A DNA stretch of 9,639 bases from Acidobacteriota bacterium (GTDB taxonomy: Bacteria > Actinomycetota > Acidimicrobiia > Acidimicrobiales > SHLQ01), in NCBI GenBank assembly GCA_022562835.1, contig JADFOM010000078.1, positions 1-9,639 of the forward strand. The letters run 5' to 3'. The notes under the pieces are model-generated. The model was not told the DNA's origin. It worked only from the letters and a program-made list of their open reading frames with translations, and made no database searches. A program made the position numbers and the translations under genes. Of this stretch, positions 1 through 6,594 are shown one piece after another (within the stretch, counting starts at the first letter, position 1; each line of letters begins with the position of its first letter).

Positions 1-60
1 GGGGAACCACTTGCCGTCCGACGCGGTCCACCAACCTTCACCCTGGGACTGATCGCTCAT
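1..60 (-). CDS. N-terminal fragment of a protein with a GWW-ASDGKW opening (cut by window edge)
   Basis: Reading leftward from the ATG at 60-58, the first 20 codons give MSDQSQGEGWWTASDGKWFP and remain open to the window edge. A strong Shine-Dalgarno site, GAGGAG at 73-68, lies 7 nt before the ATG and supports the start. The GWWxASDGKW segment resembles the short Trp-rich DUF2510-like motif found at the start of many membrane or secreted proteins of Acidimicrobiia and other actinobacteria; that comparison is from memory of the family. The motif says nothing about function and the rest of the protein lies outside the window. It is separated from the SDR gene by about 107 nt and may have its own promoter. 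I am fairly sure it is a real gene and unsure of its product. Confidence 0.72.
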   Translation of the reverse strand, partial: MSDQSQGEGWWTASDGKWFP

Positions 61-167
61 CGTGATACTCCTCGACTCTGTCGCCGTCGAGCATATTGTC
101 TGGGGGCGATCGATCGGTGGAAGTCGCCTAGGTTCTCACTCGAAAGCGACCCATCGCGCGACGTCGG

Positions 168-1046
168 TCAAATACCGCCACCGGCTGCGCGGAACAGCTC
201 AAGAAACGCCATGTCGCCGTACGCACTTTCGGGATCAGCCCGCACGGCCTCGTCGAGCGCCTGAGTATCATCGCCGATGAGGATCCGCCAGGTGTTTGAG
301 CGCACGCCGTCGAGGATGACCGTCGCCGCCTGAGCGGCGCTGACCGGCGCGTTGTCACGAAACATGCTCGACAACGCGTTCATCATCTCCGCCGATTCGG
401 CATCTAACTCATCGGCACCGTGAGTTACCGAGTTCTCGACTATCGAGGTACCGATGTGGCCTGGCATCACGACCGAGACCCCGACGTGTGGTGCGTTGAG
501 CTGGACGTCGTTGAGCAGACCTTCTGTGAAACCTTTCACCGCAAACTTGGCCGCCGAATAGGCGGTGTGGGGTCGATCGGGACCGAGGGAGGCCCAGAAC
601 CCATTGACGCTGGCGGTGTTGATTAGATGCCCTTCGCTCGAGGCGATCAGCAGTGGCATGAAAGTACGGGTGCCGTTGTAGACACCGCCCCAGCAGACAT
701 CGAAGCAGCGATCCCATGAGGCGCGGGAGTCGTTTATGAAGCTGCCGCCTCCAGAGATCCCCGCGTTGTTGAAGACGAGGTTGACGAAGTTGGTGTCGTG
801 CTCGGCGCAGACTTCGTCACGAAATGCCAGCATTGAGTCCTCGTCTGCCACATCGCACCGATGTGTGGTGACCCTTACCCCGCTGGATTCGGCGCTGGCC
901 ATCTCGCGGGTTTCTTCGAGGTTGTCCGTGGACAGGTCACAGGTCGCAACGTGACAGCCGTCGGCGGCGAGTTGCCGTACGAGTTCTCGGCCCATGCCGC
1001 TCCCCCCGCCGGTTACGACCGCGATCTTGTCGGCAAAGCTCTCCAT
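168..1046 (-). CDS. SDR family NAD(P)-dependent oxidoreductase
   Basis: A 292-residue classical short-chain dehydrogenase/reductase, expected to oxidise an alcohol or reduce a carbonyl with a nicotinamide cofactor in the cytoplasm. The Rossmann glycine motif TGGGSGMG is at residues 12-19. Asp37 ends the second strand, which usually favours NAD(H) over NADP(H). CDV is at 64-66, NNAG at 93-96, catalytic Ser146, and YSAAK at 163-167 supplies Tyr163 and Lys167. MPGHIGT at 194-200 is the usual post-catalytic loop. The Asn of the common catalytic tetrad, normally in a VNxxG segment, appears as Cys118 (DVCWGG). The length is slightly above the usual 250 because of a C-terminal extension. The ATG has an AGAGGAA site 6 nt upstream. 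It is the last gene of the tetR-led operon, 24 nt after the ferritin-like gene. The family is certain, the substrate unknown. Confidence 0.95.
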   Translation of the reverse strand: MESFADKIAVVTGGGSGMGRELVRQLAADGCHVATCDLSTDNLEETREMASAESSGVRVTTHRCDVADEDSMLAFRDEVCAEHDTNFVNLVFNNAGISGGGSFINDSRASWDRCFDVCWGGVYNGTRTFMPLLIASSEGHLINTASVNGFWASLGPDRPHTAYSAAKFAVKGFTEGLLNDVQLNAPHVGVSVVMPGHIGTSIVENSVTHGADELDAESAEMMNALSSMFRDNAPVSAAQAATVILDGVRSNTWRILIGDDTQALDEAVRADPESAYGDMAFLELFRAAGGGI

Positions 1047-1070
1047 GAAAAGTTCCTCTCCAAGCGACGG

Positions 1071-2090
1071 TCAGGCGGCCGCGTTGAACTCAACGAGTAC
1101 TCGGTCGGCTTCGGGGTGCTTGGAAATACGTTCTTGCACCACGGCGATCGAACGTTTTGCCGCCAGCGCAGGTTGTTCGACGGTCGCCCACTGAACCATG
1201 CCGTCCCAGAAGCGGTCGACAAGTTCGGCACCCGACACGGTGCCTCCATCGAGTGTCCGCAGAGTGACGCTGCGAAGTTCGCCGAGGTAGAGGTTCAGTG
1301 AACGCACGTGGATGAGTTCGTCGGTGCGGATCCGCTCGACGATCTCGGCGGCCTCCTCGGCCTTTGCACGACGGTCCGAGAACAGGTCCGGCGTGCGCAG
1401 GATCGCCTGCGTCTCGGCAAAACCGATCTCGGCGCGGAACTCGATGATCAACAGGTTCGCCAGGAACGAAAATGTGTTCTCGATCTCCTGAGCGATTTCG
1501 GACAGAAAGCGGGTGCCGCCCGCTTCGTCGCGACCGATGTTCGCTTCGGGTTCGACGTCGGGGAAAGCGTCGGGCCCAAACGCAAGATCGCGCAAGGCGA
1601 ACCACATGGCGTCGTGGCCGCCGATACCAAGGTCGGGCTGGCCGCCTTCGTCGATGCCGTGGGCGTCGAGCAGACCCTTGTCGAGATGTCCGATGGCCAT
1701 GGTCGAGATGTCCTCGACGATCGCCGCCTGAAGGTCGGGTATGGGCAGCTCGGATAAGAAACGGCCTCGAGCCTCGATCTTCCCGATGATGGTCAAGGTG
1801 TTCCAGAAACCCTGGGTTAGGCCATTGCGCATCAACACGAGCTGCTGTTCGGCGTTTGGGATGCGGGCGCCGTCGAGGAGGTCGGCCGAGGCGCTGAACG
1901 GCGCACCGCCCCGTGAGCGCAGCGCAGCTTCCCAGGCGTCCATCGCAGGTTCACGAACGAGCGCCCGCGGTGGCTGATAGCTGCCGTTGGCAAGGAACCC
2001 ACCGTGTAGCCGTGTGCCCGAAACGACGTGAGGTGTGGAGTAGTCGTGATCGCTCATGAGCTCGTCACGGGTATAGGACAACTTTGCCAT
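1071..2090 (-). CDS. Uncharacterised helical protein with ferritin-like diiron ligand pattern
   Basis: I do not recognise this protein by name. The preferred start (ATG at 2090) gives 339 residues. Positions below count from the GTG two codons upstream. The middle is mostly predicted helix and carries acidic/His residues at spacings like those of ferritin-like four-helix proteins: Glu108 in a helix with GKIEARGRFL, Glu128 and His137 in VEDISTMAIGHLDKG, Glu204, Glu206, Glu219 and Glu223 in a long hydrophobic helix, and a clear ExxH (Glu260-His263) in RIRTDELIHVRSL. This suggests a carboxylate-bridged diiron centre, as in oxygenases, desaturases or ferritins, but the second-helix pair is not a standard ExxH. 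There is no signal peptide or membrane segment. It lies between an acyl-CoA dehydrogenase gene and an SDR gene in one operon, which fits an oxidative step on the same substrate. A structural non-enzymatic helical protein remains possible. Confidence 0.82.
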   Translation of the reverse strand: MAKLSYTRDELMSDHDYSTPHVVSGTRLHGGFLANGSYQPPRALVREPAMDAWEAALRSRGGAPFSASADLLDGARIPNAEQQLVLMRNGLTQGFWNTLTIIGKIEARGRFLSELPIPDLQAAIVEDISTMAIGHLDKGLLDAHGIDEGGQPDLGIGGHDAMWFALRDLAFGPDAFPDVEPEANIGRDEAGGTRFLSEIAQEIENTFSFLANLLIIEFRAEIGFAETQAILRTPDLFSDRRAKAEEAAEIVERIRTDELIHVRSLNLYLGELRSVTLRTLDGGTVSGAELVDRFWDGMVQWATVEQPALAAKRSIAVVQERISKHPEADRVLVEFNAAA

Positions 2091-2095
2091 GATCA

Positions 2096-2100
2096 CTCCT
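2096..2100 (-). promoter_or_regulatory. Shine-Dalgarno AGGAG overlapping the upstream stop codon
   Basis: On the minus strand the acyl-CoA dehydrogenase stop TAG (2101-2099) runs directly into AGGAG (2100-2096), followed by 5 nt and then ATG at 2090-2088. The in-frame GTG at 2096-2094 would overlap this site, so ATG 2090 is the better start for the ferritin-like gene. A terminating ribosome sits on the next binding site, which suggests translational coupling. Confidence 0.75.
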
Positions 2101-3403
2101 AGACGTTCTTGGGAAGCTCCGAGAACGGCACGTTCTTGGTGTCACCGGGTTCCTTCGGCAGGCCCAGCACACGTTCGCCGATGATGTTGCGTTGAATCTG
2201 GTCGGTGCCACCGTAGATCGGCGGCGCCTGTGCATAGAGAGCCTGGCCGGTCACCATGCCAAGCATGGGGTTGCCGGTCGCCTTGTTGAGTGCCTCGGTC
2301 TGTTCGGGGGTATAGCCGTGCAGTGTGCCGGCCGGACCGAGGATGCGAAGGCCGAGGTCGCGGATGAGGCGCACCATGTCGCTCATCTGCAACTTCGAGA
2401 TGTTCGCCATGCCGGGGATGTCTCCGCCGCTCGCCTTGACGGCCTTGAGGCGCTGTCCGTTGTAACCAGCGACAGCATCGAGGATGTGAAGGCGCATCAG
2501 GTCTTGACGCACCGTCGGGTCGGTGAGCTTGCCTGCGTCCCTTGCAAAGCCGGCGAGCATCGCGCTACCCGACGGCCGTTTCTTGGGCTTGTCGGTCTTG
2601 TCTGAAGCGGCCTTGGGAGCTCTCACGAGGTCACCGGCGCGGCGCTCGAGCTGTTGGGAGACAGTGCCAGGTTCGGCACCGCCGCCGGCCCCTCCCGCAC
2701 CGGCACCAAGTCCGGCGCGCTCGTTCATCAGGGTGGTGTTCGTGGCGGCCCAGCCGTTGTTTACGTCGCCGATCACGGCGCTGCTCGGCACACGTGCGTC
2801 ATCGAGGAACACCTCGTTGAACATCGAGTGGCCCGTCATTTCCTTGAGTGGCCGTAGCTCGACGCCACTTTGGTGCATGTCGATCGCCATCCATGTGATG
2901 CCCTGATGTTTGGGTGCATCGGGGTTCGTGCGGGCGATGAGCATGCCCAGGTCTGCGCTCTGACCGAGCGACGTCCAGACCTTTTGACCGTTGATGATCC
3001 ACTCGTCACCGTCGAGCTCGGCCTTGGTGGAGAGCCCCGCGAGGTCCGATCCGGCGCCGGGTTCAGAGAACAGCTGACACCAGGCCTGTTGTCCGGTGAC
3101 AATGTCTTTGACGTAGTGGTCGATCTGTTCTTGTGAACCGTGCGTCGTGATTGTTGGTGCTGCGAGCAGCACGCCGAGACCCGATGGTGCGCCGAGTGCA
3201 CCGAATTCGACGATCTGACGGCTGACCGCGACGGCGTCGCTGCGCGAGAGGCCGCGGCCGTAGGCGCCTGTGGGCAAGGTTGGCGCGGCCCATCCCGCAG
3301 TGCCGAGACGTTCCCACCATTGACTCACGGTGAGCTCCGGGTCCCAGTTCTCCTCGAGCCAGGCGCTCAGCTCGGCGCGGGGATCTGCGTTCGTCGTCGT
3401 CAC
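2099..3403 (-). CDS. Acyl-CoA dehydrogenase family protein (FadE-like)
   Basis: A 434-residue flavoprotein of the acyl-CoA dehydrogenase fold, expected to introduce an alpha-beta double bond into an acyl-CoA with FAD. The flavin/substrate motif QLFSEPGAGSDLAG is at 110-123, the INGQKVWTS strand at 137-145, and RPLKEMTGHSMFNEVFLDDARVP at about 184-206 is typical of the middle beta domain. The C-terminal signature IYGGTDQIQRNIIGERVLGLP at 396-416 matches actinobacterial FadE proteins. Where medium-chain enzymes have the catalytic Glu (YEGT), this protein has Gly398 (YGGT), so the base must be elsewhere, supplied by a partner, or absent. A Gly/Ala-rich then Lys/Pro-rich insert at about 233-282 explains the extra length over the usual 380-400. 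The GTG start has GAAGGG 9 nt upstream. The gene follows tetR by 31 nt and precedes the ferritin-like gene by 8 nt. Confidence 0.95.
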   Translation of the reverse strand: MTTTNADPRAELSAWLEENWDPELTVSQWWERLGTAGWAAPTLPTGAYGRGLSRSDAVAVSRQIVEFGALGAPSGLGVLLAAPTITTHGSQEQIDHYVKDIVTGQQAWCQLFSEPGAGSDLAGLSTKAELDGDEWIINGQKVWTSLGQSADLGMLIARTNPDAPKHQGITWMAIDMHQSGVELRPLKEMTGHSMFNEVFLDDARVPSSAVIGDVNNGWAATNTTLMNERAGLGAGAGGAGGGAEPGTVSQQLERRAGDLVRAPKAASDKTDKPKKRPSGSAMLAGFARDAGKLTDPTVRQDLMRLHILDAVAGYNGQRLKAVKASGGDIPGMANISKLQMSDMVRLIRDLGLRILGPAGTLHGYTPEQTEALNKATGNPMLGMVTGQALYAQAPPIYGGTDQIQRNIIGERVLGLPKEPGDTKNVPFSELPKNV

Positions 3404-3434
3404 GGTCGATTACCCTTCGTTGGTCGTTTCGTGG

Positions 3435-4157
3435 TCAGGATACGGCGCTCTGGGTTGGCTCTCCAAAGCGACGGGTGAGGCCGAGCCGGATGGTGAGATC
3501 GTCGAGAAGCTCGTCGGCGCTGGGGAATATTTCTTCGTCATCGCCGGTGCAGACATCTACGATCCCGTGGATCCAGGTGTGGATTTGGGTGGCGACGAAC
3601 ACGGGGTCGCGGTCGTCGCGGTTCTCGGCCAGCATGATTTCGACGCGTCCTACCAACTTCGCGAACACTTCAAGACTGGCCGCCCGGATCTTGGTGTACA
3701 TCGCAGCCACTCTTTCGGATTCAGTATCTGTGTTGGACGCAGCGTTGGTCGACGCCGATTTGGTCGACAGAGCGTTGGCGTGCATGGCCCGGTATTGGCC
3801 GGGGTTTTGATCGACGAAGGCAACGTAGGCGCTGCCAACTTGTCGGAATTGGCTGAAGCAGTCGATGTCGGGATTTTCCGCCGACTCGATGGCTGCATCG
3901 AAGGACTCCCAGCAATGTACGACGGCGTCGCCGAGGAGGTCGGTGGCGTTTTCGAAATGTCGATAGACCGCAGTTGGCGATACGCCGGCGCGAGCGGCAA
4001 CGGCGCGGAGCGAGACCCGGTCGACCGAACCTTGCTCGGCGATGAGTTCAGCGGCGGCGTGGAGCAGGTCGATGCGCAGGCGGTCGCCCTGCCCGCGAGG
4101 ATTCTGACCACGGGGGTTTTGATCCCGGGAGGCTGTGGGGATGGGAGTGACAGACAT
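3435..4157 (-). CDS. TetR/AcrR family transcriptional regulator
   Basis: A ligand-responsive DNA-binding repressor, probably controlling its own operon and the divergent transporter operon. Counting from the GTG at 4160 (one codon upstream), the helix-turn-helix region is about residues 37-69, with VSLRAVAARAGVSPTAVYRHF at 49-69, a textbook TetR recognition unit. The ligand domain contains WIHG at 196-199, similar to the WHG-type C-terminal domain (TetR_C_33). Length (about 240) is normal; residues 15-24 hold a duplicated NPRGQ in a flexible N-terminal tail before the first helix. Starts GTG 4160 and ATG 4157 are adjacent; neither has a Shine-Dalgarno site, and a TATAGT box 7 nt before the ATG suggests a leaderless mRNA. 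It is the first gene of the leftward operon. Family assignment is secure; repressor rather than activator is assumed from the family. Confidence 0.94.
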   Translation of the reverse strand: MSVTPIPTASRDQNPRGQNPRGQGDRLRIDLLHAAAELIAEQGSVDRVSLRAVAARAGVSPTAVYRHFENATDLLGDAVVHCWESFDAAIESAENPDIDCFSQFRQVGSAYVAFVDQNPGQYRAMHANALSTKSASTNAASNTDTESERVAAMYTKIRAASLEVFAKLVGRVEIMLAENRDDRDPVFVATQIHTWIHGIVDVCTGDDEEIFPSADELLDDLTIRLGLTRRFGEPTQSAVS

Positions 4158-4164
4158 CACAGCA

Positions 4165-4170
4165 ACTATA
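4165..4170 (-). promoter_or_regulatory. Putative -10 box (TATAGT) for tetR operon, leaderless
   Basis: TATAGT on the minus strand ends 7 nt before the A of ATG 4157, so transcription would begin at or within a few bases of the start codon. This fits the absence of a Shine-Dalgarno site. No good -35 is present at 16-18 nt; the expected position is occupied by inverted repeat 1. The assignment is inferred from spacing only. Confidence 0.5.
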
Positions 4171-4172
4171 TG

Positions 4173-4202
4173 TTGACAGGCGTGTGTTTACGAGTGTAAA
4201 CC
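4173..4202 (+). promoter_or_regulatory. Putative promoter for the transporter operon (TTGACA -35, weak -10)
   Basis: A perfect TTGACA lies at 4173-4178. With an 18-nt spacer the -10 would be TAAACC at 4197-4202, a poor match, and start-site mapping is needed. Inverted repeat 1 (4186-4201) covers the spacer and the -10, so a bound TetR protein would block RNA polymerase here. Confidence 0.45.
4186..4201. promoter_or_regulatory. Inverted repeat 1, candidate TetR operator
   Basis: GTTTAC-GAGT-GTAAAC is a perfect inverted repeat with 6-nt arms and a 4-nt centre. It lies midway between the divergent genes, overlapping the proposed plus-strand -10 and the expected minus-strand -35. Its size and place are typical for a TetR-family operator. 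Binding by the adjacent regulator is inferred. Confidence 0.62.
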
Positions 4203-4213
4203 TTACTGGCATC

Positions 4214-4230
4214 GGTTAACGACTGTTACC
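4214..4230. promoter_or_regulatory. Inverted repeat 2, second candidate TetR operator
   Basis: GGTTAACGACTGTTACC contains a TAAC-GACT-GTTA core (4217-4228) with the same 4-nt arm core and 4-nt centre as repeat 1. The two cores fit TWACGASTGTWA. Its centre is 29 nt from that of repeat 1 and it sits just before the transporter Shine-Dalgarno site, in the likely 5' leader. A second site for the same regulator is the simplest reading. Confidence 0.5.
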
Positions 4231-4242
4231 CAAGGGGATAGA

Positions 4243-6594
4243 ATGTACGGTAAGGCAGCTCCGGAGACGCCCGAGCCCAGCAAGGCGCCGACATCACCAT
4301 TCACCCGCCTGGGGCGCGTGGTAGTAGCGGCTCGTCGGCGTGTTCTGGTCGGCAGTGTCATCGGCATGGTCATCGCTGTGGTGTTGGGTGTCGGCGTGTT
4401 CGATCGCCTCAAGACCTCAGGGTTCGAGGAGGACGGCGCCGAGGCGGTGCGAGCGGTCGAGGAACTCGAGGATCGCTTCGGAACCGGAGATCCATCGGTT
4501 GTATTTTTGTTGAGTGCTCCCGCTGGGGTCAGCGTCGATGACCCCCAGGCGGTCACCGATGGTGAGGCGTTTACCGCGACGCTGGAGGCACGTGACGACA
4601 TCGACGATGTCGTCAGCTATTGGTCGCTGGGTCGTGTGGCGTCGCTGCGTAGCGTCGAAGGTGATCGCGCTCTGGTCATGGCGCGTATTCCCGGCAACGC
4701 GGACGACAATCCAAACTGGTCGGCGGTGCTGGGTGATCTTCAGGAATACGCGGGCACTTCTGGCATCTTCGACGTCGAGATCAGCGGCCGGGCCGAGATC
4801 TTCGAACGGGTTGGAGACACCATCAAGGGTGATCTAGCCAAGGCCGAGGCGATCGCCATCCCAATCACAGCGTTGCTGCTGATCGGCGTTTTTGGTGGGC
4901 TGATAGCGGCATTGCTGCCGCTCGCTGTTGGGGTAATGGCGATCTTCGGGGCGTTCTTTGTGCTGTTCCTCGTCACTGGCGTGACCGACGTGTCGATCTT
5001 CTCGCTGAATCTGGTCACCGCTATGAGCCTCGGACTGGCTGTCGATTACAGCCTCTTCATCGTGTCGAGATTCCGCGAGGAACTCGCCGCGGGCCGCGGC
5101 GTCGACGCGGCGGTGATCCGTACCGTGGAAACCGCCGGGCGAACGGTGGCGTTCAGCGCCCTCACGGTCGCTGTGTCACTCGCAGCTCTGCTGATCTTCC
5201 CGCTGTATTTCCTTCGGTCGTTCGCCTACGCGGGGGTAGGTGTGTTGTTGATCGCGATGGTCGCGTCGGTTGTGACACTTCCCGCGCTGCTGGCGACGAT
5301 CGGCACAAGGATCGATCGATTTCAGTTCTGGTCACATAACGAACCCGCGGATGGCGAGGGCTTCTGGTATGGGATGGCCACGCGGGTGATGCGTCGGCCG
5401 CTGTTGGTGGCGGTCTCGGTGATCACGCTGTTGGTGCTGGTCGGTTTACCGTTCCTGCGAGTCGAATGGGGAACGCCCGATCATCGGGTTCTGCCAGACG
5501 GAGACCCGGCACGTGAGGCCTTCGAGGTGCTCGAGGAGGAGTTCGATTCGAACGAGCCGATCGCCTTTCCGGTAGTTGTCATCGACAGCACACTCGGTGA
5601 AAGCAACTCTGCTGGGGATACGCCGGGCGTCGAAGCCGAGGCGATCGACGGGTACGCGGCCGCGTTGTCCAACATCGAGGGGGTCGATCGCGTGGACGCG
5701 GCGACGGGTCGTTATGTCGATGGCTCGTTGATCATCGGTCCTGACGAATCGTTGGAGCGCCACGTGGGCGACGGCGCGACCTGGTTCAACGTCGTACCGA
5801 GTGTGCAGCCGATCTCGACAGAGGGTGAGGCGATTGTGCAACAGATTCGCGGCCTCGACTCGAATGACGCAGGTGTCACGGATTTCGAGGAGGTGCTGGT
5901 TGGCGGTCAGTCGGCGAGCCTGATCGACACCAAGGAATCGATCCTGTCGCGGATTCCGCTTGCGGCCGCGTGGATTGGATTCTCGACGTTCGTGTTGTTG
6001 TTCTTGATGTTCGGGTCGCTGCTGGTGCCGCTCAAAGCGATCGTGTTGAACCTGTTGTCGCTCACCGCCACCTTCGGAATAATGGTCTGGGTCTTTCAAT
6101 ACGGTCACGGGTCTGGCTTGATGGATTTCACCGCGACCGGGCTTACCGATGTCACGACACCGATTCTTATGTTCTGCGTCGCCTTCGGTTTGTCGATGGA
6201 CTATGAGGTCTTTCTCCTCAGTCGTATCAAGGAGGAGTATGACCACTCCGGAGACAACGACGAGGCGATCGCGTTGGGGCTGCAACGCACAGGACGCATC
6301 GTGACCGCCGCCGCAGCCTTGCTGGCCGTGACATTTTTTGCGATCGCCACGAGCCAGGTGACCTTCATCAAACTGTTCGGTCTGGGCCTAGGTGTGGCGG
6401 TCCTTGTCGATGCCACGATCGTGCGGGCCACACTTGTACCTGCACTGATGAAGTTGGCTGGGGAAGCGAACTGGTGGTTGCCCGGATGGCTTCGGCGTGT
6501 ACATGATCGGTTGGGCTTTGCGCATGACGCACCCGTTGAAGAACCCGAACAACCCGAACTACTCGAACCCATACGAGAGGACGTCTCGGTATGA
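4243..6594 (+). CDS. MMPL family (RND-type) membrane transporter
   Basis: A 783-residue inner-membrane transporter, probably proton-driven, moving a hydrophobic or lipid-like molecule. The layout shows the duplicated RND plan. A first membrane helix at about 34-53 is followed by an extracytoplasmic domain (about 54-200), then a helix cluster at about 203-355 with GLAVDYSLF at 264-272. A second half starts with a helix near 387-405, a second external domain (about 406-568), and a cluster at about 571-735 with GLSMDYEVF at 649-657. The paired Asp-Tyr residues (268/269 and 653/654) are the conserved MMPL charge-relay candidates. The tail after 745 is short, ending in a Glu/Pro-rich stretch. AAGGGG at 4232-4237, 5 nt before ATG, supports the start. 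No MmpS-like partner is adjacent. It is divergent from tetR and overlaps the carotenoid oxygenase gene by 4 nt. Direction of transport and cargo cannot be told. Confidence 0.95.
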   Translation: MYGKAAPETPEPSKAPTSPFTRLGRVVVAARRRVLVGSVIGMVIAVVLGVGVFDRLKTSGFEEDGAEAVRAVEELEDRFGTGDPSVVFLLSAPAGVSVDDPQAVTDGEAFTATLEARDDIDDVVSYWSLGRVASLRSVEGDRALVMARIPGNADDNPNWSAVLGDLQEYAGTSGIFDVEISGRAEIFERVGDTIKGDLAKAEAIAIPITALLLIGVFGGLIAALLPLAVGVMAIFGAFFVLFLVTGVTDVSIFSLNLVTAMSLGLAVDYSLFIVSRFREELAAGRGVDAAVIRTVETAGRTVAFSALTVAVSLAALLIFPLYFLRSFAYAGVGVLLIAMVASVVTLPALLATIGTRIDRFQFWSHNEPADGEGFWYGMATRVMRRPLLVAVSVITLLVLVGLPFLRVEWGTPDHRVLPDGDPAREAFEVLEEEFDSNEPIAFPVVVIDSTLGESNSAGDTPGVEAEAIDGYAAALSNIEGVDRVDAATGRYVDGSLIIGPDESLERHVGDGATWFNVVPSVQPISTEGEAIVQQIRGLDSNDAGVTDFEEVLVGGQSASLIDTKESILSRIPLAAAWIGFSTFVLLFLMFGSLLVPLKAIVLNLLSLTATFGIMVWVFQYGHGSGLMDFTATGLTDVTTPILMFCVAFGLSMDYEVFLLSRIKEEYDHSGDNDEAIALGLQRTGRIVTAAAALLAVTFFAIATSQVTFIKLFGLGLGVAVLVDATIVRATLVPALMKLAGEANWWLPGWLRRVHDRLGFAHDAPVEEPEQPELLEPIREDVSV

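Noticed and set aside
71..91. CTCGAC / GTCGAG inverted repeat as a terminator for the SDR operon
   Set aside because: Only 6-bp arms with a 9-nt loop and no T-run follows on the minus strand. It also lies beside the ribosome site of the left-edge gene, so it is not a convincing terminator.
3330..4199. Plus-strand 289-residue open frame across the TetR gene
   Set aside because: Antisense to a gene with a clear TetR helix-turn-helix; the translated product has no coherent motif and would cross the divergent promoter region.
5446..6285. Long open frame on the minus strand inside the MMPL gene (279 residues)
   Set aside because: Arg/His-rich composition with no recognisable domain, wholly antisense to a well-supported transporter gene. 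It is a typical GC-rich shadow frame.
6538..6571. Short AACCCGAAC-like repeats near the MMPL C-terminus
   Set aside because: They are explained by a Glu/Pro-rich C-terminal tail in coding frame and are too short and imperfect to be a separate element.
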